From: an uncultured Eubacteriales bacterium
Lineage (GTDB): Bacteria > Bacillota > Clostridia > Oscillospirales > Oscillospiraceae
Direction: 5' to 3'
Length of the DNA stretch: 9,588 nucleotides
Assembly: GCA_900550615.1 (NCBI GenBank)
Contig: URSX01000064.1
Location: 1 to 9,588, forward strand
Part shown: positions 5,789-9,588 of the stretch, one piece after another
Layout: the number at the start of each line of letters is the position of its first letter
Numbering within the stretch: the first letter of the stretch is position 1
Translations under genes and position numbers: made by a program
The notes under the pieces: generated by a model
The model's database searches: none
What the model saw: only the letters and a program-made list of their open reading frames with translations
Told to the model about the DNA's origin: nothing

Positions 5789-5980
5789 ATGGATCTGAAA
5801 GTGAACGACAGGGTGGAGCTGAAGAAGACCCACCCCTGCGGCAGCAAGGAGTGGCAGGTGCTGCGCATCGGCATGGACATCAAGCTCCGCTGCCTGGGCT
5901 GCGGCCATGAGATCATGGCCCCCCGGCGGAAGGTGGAGAAGAGTATCCGCAGAATTATTACGGAGGAGGAAAACGCATGA
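5789..5980 (+). CDS. DUF951 family protein, zinc-ribbon-like
   Basis: A 63-residue basic protein matching DUF951 (the B. subtilis YyzM type), a small conserved Bacillota family of unknown function. It shows the conserved HPCGSKEW segment near residue 17 and LRCLGCGHEIMAPR near 35-48; the three cysteines and a histidine could bind a metal, which is inference. The ATG at 5789 is chosen because GGGGGA lies 8 nt upstream; the GTG two codons earlier would sit almost on the ribosome binding site. It begins 2 bp after the rarA stop, and its own stop overlaps the start of the next small gene as ATGA, so it is embedded in the rarA operon. Confidence 0.9.
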   Translation: MDLKVNDRVELKKTHPCGSKEWQVLRIGMDIKLRCLGCGHEIMAPRRKVEKSIRRIITEEENA

Positions 5981-6075
5981 GACCCAAGTGGACAAGATAT
6001 GTAGCTATGGGCATTGCACTGCTGCTGGCGGTGGTGATGCTGCTGACGCTGGTCATTCCCTATATCAACCTGTGA
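5977..6075 (+). CDS. 32-residue single-span membrane peptide
   Basis: A short gene with strong translation signals: GGAGGAGG ends 7 nt before the ATG, and the ATG overlaps the DUF951 stop codon as ATGA. The product starts with a positively charged segment (MRPKWTR, 1-7) and continues as one hydrophobic stretch (about 8-28, Ala/Leu/Val-rich), ending PYINL. This is the shape of a single-pass membrane peptide with its N-terminus inside by the positive-inside rule. There is no lipobox and no room for a mature secreted domain, so it is not a signal peptide fragment of a larger protein. I do not recognise a family, and function is unknown. The coupling to DUF951 suggests the two work together, which is inference. 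Confidence 0.72.
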   Translation: MRPKWTRYVAMGIALLLAVVMLLTLVIPYINL

Positions 6076-6126
6076 ACCCCCGCTGCGGCGGCAGCGAGAC
6101 CGCGATATAAGAGAAAGGAGACGCAT

Positions 6127-6795
6127 TTGCATATGAACGACACTGTGAAGGACATTCTCCGGCGGGTGGATCACACCCTTTTGAGCCAGAGCGCTATCTG
6201 GGAGGAGATCCGTGCCATCTGCGATGACGGCATGAAGTACGGCTGCGCCAGCGTATGCATCCCGGCCAGCTATGTCCGGCAGGCGGCGGACTATGTGGCG
6301 GGGAAGATCGCCATCTGCACCGTCATCGGCTTCCCCAACGGGTACAGCACCACCGCTGCCAAGTGCTTTGAGGCCGAGGACGCGGTGAAAAACGGCGCAT
6401 CCGAGATTGACATGGTCATCAACATCGGCTGGGTGAAGGACGGCCTGTATGACAAGGTGCTGGAGGAGATCAAGGCCGTGAAGGCCGCCTGCGGCGGAAA
6501 GCTGCTGAAGGTCATCATCGAGACTTGCTTGCTCACCGATGCCGAAAAGATCCAGATGTGCCGGGTGGTGTCCGACTCCGGCGCGGAGTATATCAAGACC
6601 TCCACCGGCTTCGGCGGAGGCGGCGCGACGAGAGAGGATGTGGCGCTGTTTAAGGCGAACGTTGCGCCCCATGTGAAGATCAAGGCCGCCGGCGGCATCG
6701 CCAATCTGCAGGACGCGGAGGATTTCGTGGCCCTGGGCGCCGACCGCCTGGGCACCAGCCGCATTGTCAAGGCCGTAAAGGCCATGGAAAATTAA
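6127..6795 (+). CDS. deoC: Deoxyribose-phosphate aldolase
   Basis: Cytosolic class I aldolase that cleaves 2-deoxy-D-ribose-5-phosphate to acetaldehyde and glyceraldehyde-3-phosphate, the last step of deoxynucleoside breakdown. At 222 residues it is full length for the short bacterial form. The Schiff-base Lys157 lies in YIKTSTGF, the proton-relay Asp95 in EIDMVINIG, and the second active-site Lys186 in KAAGGI; VDHTLL at 14-19 is the N-terminal family signature. The TTG at 6127 sits 6 nt after AAAGGAG; an ATG two codons on (6133) would be 12 nt away, so TTG is preferred, not certain. It starts 51 bp after the micropeptide gene and ends 13 bp before deoD. Confidence 0.96.
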   Translation: MHMNDTVKDILRRVDHTLLSQSAIWEEIRAICDDGMKYGCASVCIPASYVRQAADYVAGKIAICTVIGFPNGYSTTAAKCFEAEDAVKNGASEIDMVINIGWVKDGLYDKVLEEIKAVKAACGGKLLKVIIETCLLTDAEKIQMCRVVSDSGAEYIKTSTGFGGGGATREDVALFKANVAPHVKIKAAGGIANLQDAEDFVALGADRLGTSRIVKAVKAMEN

Positions 6796-6808
6796 GGAGG
6801 AAATTACT

Positions 6809-7525
6809 ATGCCTACCCCCCATAATAACGCGAGCAAAGGCGATTTCGCCAAGACCGTTCTCATGCCCGGCGATCCCCTGCGGGCCAAGTTTATTGCCGA
6901 GACCTTCCTGACGGAGCCGAAGCTGGTCAATAACGTCCGGGGCGTCCAGGGTTATACCGGCACCTACAAGGGCGTGCCTGTGTCCGTCATGGCCAGCGGC
7001 ATGGGTATGCCGTCCATCGGGATCTATTCCTATGAGCTGTTCACCCAGTACGACGTGGAGAACATCATCCGCGTGGGCTCCGCCGGAGCTATGCGGGCGG
7101 ATCTGGAGCTGGGCAGCGTGGTGGCCGGCCAGGGTGCGTGCACCAATTCCAACTTCGCCGATCAATATGAGCTGGGCGGCAGTTACGCCCCCATCTGCGA
7201 CTTTGACCTACTGATGGCTGCGGTGGAGTCGGCCAAAGAGCTGGGCGTGAAGATGCCCGTGGGCAATCTCTACTCCTCCGACACCTTCTATGACGCGGCG
7301 CAGCGGAACATGCGCTATGCTAAGATGGGCGTCATGGCGGTGGAGATGGAGGCGGCGGCCCTGTACTGCACCGCCGCTTACACCGGTAAGCGCGCCCTGG
7401 CCATCTGCTCCATCTCTGACAATCTGGTCAACGGCACGGAGCTCTCCGCCGACGAGCGCCAGACTACCTTCACCAACATGATGAAGATTGCTCTGGAGAT
7501 CGCTGTGAAAATGGATAAGAAGTAA
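6809..7525 (+). CDS. deoD: Purine-nucleoside phosphorylase, DeoD type
   Basis: Hexameric-type PNP that splits purine (deoxy)ribonucleosides with phosphate into the base and (deoxy)ribose-1-phosphate. Its 238 residues closely follow E. coli DeoD. MPGDPLRAKFIAETF at 19-33 and RVGSAGA at 88-94 are phosphate-binding regions, VEMEAAALY at 178-186 is the ribose site, and SISDNL carries the catalytic Asp204, with Arg217 in ERQTTF. The ATG has GGAGG at 8-nt spacing, starting at the last base of the deoC stop region. Paired with deoC it converts imported purine deoxynucleosides to usable carbon and free bases; a phosphopentomutase needed to link them is not in the window. The operon ends at the hairpin just downstream. 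Confidence 0.97.
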   Translation: MPTPHNNASKGDFAKTVLMPGDPLRAKFIAETFLTEPKLVNNVRGVQGYTGTYKGVPVSVMASGMGMPSIGIYSYELFTQYDVENIIRVGSAGAMRADLELGSVVAGQGACTNSNFADQYELGGSYAPICDFDLLMAAVESAKELGVKMPVGNLYSSDTFYDAAQRNMRYAKMGVMAVEMEAAALYCTAAYTGKRALAICSISDNLVNGTELSADERQTTFTNMMKIALEIAVKMDKK

Positions 7526-7539
7526 ATATGCTGCCGGCC

Positions 7540-7585
7540 AGCGCGTCCCTTTGTGCATCCTGCACACACAAAGGGACGCGCTTTT
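7540..7585 (+). terminator. Strong intrinsic terminator after deoD
   Basis: GCGCGTCCCTTTGTG (7541-7555) pairs perfectly with 7567-7581, extended by A7540-T7582, with an 11-nt apical loop, followed by TTTT. It closes the rarA-to-deoD unit 15 bp after the deoD stop. Confidence 0.9.
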
Positions 7586-7608
7586 GCCCGCGTGTTGTAA
7601 ATTAGGAC

Positions 7609-7637
7609 TTGCTTTTTCGGAGATGAACTGGTAAAAT
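7609..7637 (+). promoter_or_regulatory. Sigma-A-type promoter of the BMP lipoprotein gene
   Basis: TTGCTT (7609-7614), a 17-bp spacer and TAAAAT (7632-7637). It lies between the deoD terminator and the lipoprotein gene and gives a leader of about 74 nt. Confidence 0.75.
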
Positions 7638-7644
7638 AAACGCA

Positions 7645-7692
7645 TACATGGCGGCGATCAGCCATGTAAATCTATCCGCCCTTATGGGCGGA
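7645..7692 (+). promoter_or_regulatory. Two hairpins in the 5' leader of the lipoprotein gene
   Basis: TACATGGC (7645-7652) pairs with GCCATGTA (7661-7668), and TCCGCCC (7675-7681) pairs with GGGCGGA (7686-7692) over a TTAT loop. The first lies at the predicted 5' end of the transcript and may stabilise it. Neither is followed by a T tract, and I recognise no riboswitch class. Confidence 0.5.
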
Positions 7693-7717
7693 GAAAATGA
7701 AGAAAGGTAGATTTGAC

Positions 7718-8971
7718 ATGAAAAAGTTTCTTGCTCTGCTCCTGGCCCTTGTCATGGCTCTGTCTCTGTTTGCCTGCGGCAAAAAGGACGGCGATAACAA
7801 GGACAACAAGGACAATGCGGACAACAGCGCGTACAAAGTCGCTATGATCACCGACTACGGTGACATCACCGACCAGTCCTTCAACCAGACCACCTATGAG
7901 GCCTGCAAGGCCTTCGCTGAGAAGAACGGCATCGACTTCAAGTATTATAAGCCCAACGGCGATAACACCGCTGACCGTGTGGCTATGATCGAGAGCGCCG
8001 TGGACGAGGGCTACAATGTCATCGTGATGCCCGGTTATGCTTTCGGCGGCGCCATCGTTGAGGCCGCTCCCCAGCACAAGGATGTTAAGTTCATCGCTCT
8101 GGACGTCGCCAAGGACGACCTGCTGGAGGCTGGTGTGAACAAGGCCGGTGAGAAGTATGACTACACCCCCGACAACTGGCAGCTGGATAAGTACGTTGAC
8201 ATGAGCAACGTCTACTGCGCCATCTACTCCGAGGAACTGTGCGGCTACATGGCCGGTTACGCTGCTGTGAGACTGGGCTACAAGAACCTGGGCTTCCTGG
8301 GCGGCATGGCTGTCCCCGCTGTTATGCGTTATGGCTACGGTTTCGTGCAGGGCGTGAACGCTGCTGCTGACGAGCTGAAGCTCACCGATGTGAAGGTGAA
8401 CTATGTCTATGGCGGCCAGTTCTCCGGCGATGCCGACATCACCGCTGTGATGGATACCTGGTACCAGGGCGGCACTGAGGTCGTGTTCGCCTGCGGCGGC
8501 GGTATCTACACCTCCGCTGTGGACGCTGCCAAAAAGGTCGAGGGCGCCAAGGTCATCGGCGTTGACGTGGATCAGGCCGGCGTGATCGCCAAGTACGCTG
8601 CCGGCGAGGGTGCCGATCAGGCTACCATCGACAGCTTCAAGGCTCTGACCGTTACCTCCGCTATGAAGGGCCTGTATCCTGCTACCTTCGACACCCTGAC
8701 CGATGTCATTGTGAACGGCAACTGGGATAAGTACAAGGGCCAGATCGTGACGCTGGGCCTGGTGTCCGCAGACGATCCTACCCTGAACTATGTTCAGATC
8801 CCCATGGAGAGCACCCAGTGGAAGGACGGCGCTTTCACCCAGAACGATTATAAGGCGCTGGTGAAGGCTATGTTCGACGGCACCATCAAGGTCAGCAATG
8901 ACACCACAAAGGATGCCAAGGACTTCGCCACTGTCATCGCTCTGGACGATCAGGGCAGAATCAAGGGCTAA
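7718..8971 (+). CDS. BMP family ABC transporter substrate-binding lipoprotein (PnrA/Med type)
   Basis: A 417-residue extracellular lipid-anchored binding protein of the BMP/Med family, whose characterised members bind nucleosides. Residues 1-19 form a lipoprotein signal peptide (MKK, then Leu/Ala-rich) with lipobox LFAC and Cys20 as the lipidated residue. A Lys/Asp/Asn linker (21-36) follows, then the binding domain from YKVAMITDYGDITDQSFNQ (39-57), the family's N-terminal ligand segment. I start at 7718 because the signal peptide begins there and AAAGG lies 10 nt upstream; an in-frame ATG at 7697 would add seven unlikely residues. The gene has its own promoter and terminator. Codon use leans to GCT, GGT and GTT more than in neighbours, suggesting high expression. 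Nucleoside as ligand is supported by deoC and deoD next door. Confidence 0.95.
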   Translation: MKKFLALLLALVMALSLFACGKKDGDNKDNKDNADNSAYKVAMITDYGDITDQSFNQTTYEACKAFAEKNGIDFKYYKPNGDNTADRVAMIESAVDEGYNVIVMPGYAFGGAIVEAAPQHKDVKFIALDVAKDDLLEAGVNKAGEKYDYTPDNWQLDKYVDMSNVYCAIYSEELCGYMAGYAAVRLGYKNLGFLGGMAVPAVMRYGYGFVQGVNAAADELKLTDVKVNYVYGGQFSGDADITAVMDTWYQGGTEVVFACGGGIYTSAVDAAKKVEGAKVIGVDVDQAGVIAKYAAGEGADQATIDSFKALTVTSAMKGLYPATFDTLTDVIVNGNWDKYKGQIVTLGLVSADDPTLNYVQIPMESTQWKDGAFTQNDYKALVKAMFDGTIKVSNDTTKDAKDFATVIALDDQGRIKG

Positions 8972-9005
8972 GCGAAAAGACTACTTACCTGCAAACCTTA
9001 CATCA

Positions 9006-9037
9006 GGAAAGACCGCCTCGGCGGTCTTTCCTTTTTT
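9006..9037 (+). terminator. Intrinsic terminator after the lipoprotein gene
   Basis: GGAAAGACCGCC (9006-9017) is complementary to 9020-9031, forming an 11-bp stem with a CTCG tetraloop, followed directly by six T. It separates the lipoprotein transcript from the ABC ATPase gene. Confidence 0.92.
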
Positions 9038-9057
9038 GCGGGGCGGGGCGTTAAAAC

Positions 9058-9187
9058 GGGCGGACTGGGTGCCCGCCCCAATACGATCACATGATTTGCG
9101 GTGTGAATCCGAGCGGGGCAGAACCCCGTCTCTACAGATAGCAGGGAAACTGGTTTGGACGGGACGATGTAGTAGGATCGGCCCCTA
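9058..9187. repeat. Cluster of degenerate GC-rich palindromes in the lipoprotein-ATPase gap
   Basis: The 9038-9313 stretch holds no credible gene. It has three roughly regularly spaced hairpins: GGGCGG with CCGCCC (9058-9078), CGGGG with CCCCG (9114-9128), and an imperfect one with GGACGAT and ATCGGCC arms (9162-9183). The last two are each bordered by CTAC on the plus strand (9132-9135, 9184-9187), so on the minus strand each begins GTAG plus a G-rich run. This looks like a decayed array of a dispersed repeat; I could not verify copies elsewhere. Confidence 0.4.
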
Positions 9188-9313
9188 CGGGAGGAGTGGC
9201 AGGAGGTGCCGTGCAGGCGCGGGTGGAGCAATGTAAAGGGCCGAATGGAGCGGCCTCCGGCGGCGGAAAGAGAAAAGTCCCGCAGAAAGATAGCAAATTT
9301 CAATAAATTGTCT

Positions 9314-9342
9314 TTGCTTTATGGGAAAAAGTATAGTATAGT
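9314..9342 (+). promoter_or_regulatory. Promoter of the ABC ATPase gene
   Basis: TTGCTT (9314-9319), 17-bp spacer, TATAGT (9337-9342). An overlapping alternative is TTGTCT (9308-9313) with TATAGT at 9332-9337 at 18 bp. The -35 is the same TTGCTT as in the lipoprotein promoter. Predicted leader about 70 nt. Confidence 0.65.
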
Positions 9343-9360
9343 AATAGTATCTATTGTGGT

Positions 9361-9406
9361 TTCCGTCCCCGCAGACTGCGAAAAGCGGCGGGCCATAAAA
9401 ACGGAA
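9361..9406 (+). promoter_or_regulatory. Leader stem-loop abutting the ATPase ribosome binding site
   Basis: TTCCGT (9361-9366) pairs with ACGGAA (9401-9406), enclosing CCCGC (9368-9372) with GCGGG (9388-9392). The outer stem ends at the base before the GGGAGGG ribosome binding site (9407-9413). It may influence access to the site. Confidence 0.4.
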
Positions 9407-9420
9407 GGGAGGGCGAAAAC

Positions 9421-9588
9421 TTGGACAGACCGTATGCAATTGAAATGCTTCATATCACTAAACGGTTTCCCGGTATCATCGCCAATGACGACATCACGCT
9501 TCGGCTGAAGAAGGGTGAGATCCACGCTTTGCTGGGCGAAAACGGCGCAGGCAAGTCCACGCTGATGAGCGTCCTGTTCGGCCTGTAC
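9421..9588 (+). CDS. ABC transporter ATP-binding protein, N-terminal part (nucleoside/simple-sugar type)
   Basis: The first 56 codons of an ABC ATPase, cut by the window end. The residues HITKRFPGIIANDDITLRL lead into a Walker A motif GENGAGKS at 39-46. The segment RFPGIIANDDI and VLFGLY after Walker A are typical of the two-domain ATPases of the RbsA/MglA/YufO (NupA) class that power BMP-dependent nucleoside uptake. The start is TTG at 9421, with GGAGG 8 nt upstream; the first ATG (codon 9) has no ribosome binding site and would remove the start of the first strand. It has its own promoter, separate from the binding protein. Permease genes probably follow outside the window. Confidence 0.9.
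   Translation, partial: MDRPYAIEMLHITKRFPGIIANDDITLRLKKGEIHALLGENGAGKSTLMSVLFGLY

Noticed and set aside
6061..6109. TATATC (6061-6066) with GATATA (6104-6109) and an inner CGCTGC/GCAGCG hairpin (6081-6096) before deoC, considered as a terminator.
   Set aside because: No T tract follows and the outer pair is far apart; at most a weak leader structure.
5767..6930. A long 387-codon minus-strand frame opposite DUF951, deoC and the start of deoD.
   Set aside because: It mirrors clear genes on the other strand and has low-complexity His/Gly/Ala composition typical of antisense frames in GC-rich DNA.

Overview
The window looks like a chromosomal segment of a GC-rich, Gram-positive Bacillota, most likely a gut-type Clostridia of the Oscillospirales kind. 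Visible support: strong GGAGG-type ribosome binding sites, several TTG and GTG starts, a DUF951 protein (a Bacillota family), a MATE gene overlapping a cytidylate-kinase-like gene, a lipobox-bearing BMP-family nucleoside-binding lipoprotein, and intergenic palindromic repeats. The taxonomic call is inference; no rRNA or marker gene is present.

Left part (about 90-3270), all on the minus strand: a MATE family transporter overlaps a cytidylate-kinase-like gene by 4 bp. These are followed by three tightly packed small genes of unknown function (83, 129 and 131 residues), which end at a strong hairpin terminator at 89-125. A 10-bp perfect inverted repeat lies just upstream of the first small gene.

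Middle (3270-4514): an approximately 500-bp non-coding stretch separates MATE from nth (endonuclease III, also minus). It holds a 273-bp MITE-like element with 23-bp terminal inverted repeats and flanking TA dinucleotides, a series of imperfect hairpins, a terminator-like hairpin, and a consensus-like minus-strand promoter whose -35 lies inside the nth terminator. Upstream of nth, two divergent promoters (nth leftwards, rarA rightwards) share one palindromic -35 hexamer.

Right part (4455-7585), plus strand: rarA (AAA+ replication-recombination ATPase), a DUF951 protein, an unlisted 32-residue single-span membrane peptide, deoC and deoD. Spacing suggests one operon, closed by a 15-bp-stem terminator.

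Far right (7609-9588), plus strand: a BMP/PnrA-type substrate-binding lipoprotein with its own promoter and terminator, a gap with degenerate palindromes, then a second promoter and the first 56 codons of an ABC transporter ATPase cut by the window end. Together with deoD and deoC this is a nucleoside import and salvage locus: bind and import nucleosides, phosphorolyse purine nucleosides, and cleave deoxyribose-5-phosphate to acetaldehyde and glyceraldehyde-3-phosphate.

Most genes belong to known families. The least explained parts are the three-gene hypothetical operon, the 32-residue membrane peptide, the structured MATE leader with its MITE-like element, and the shared -35 divergent promoter.
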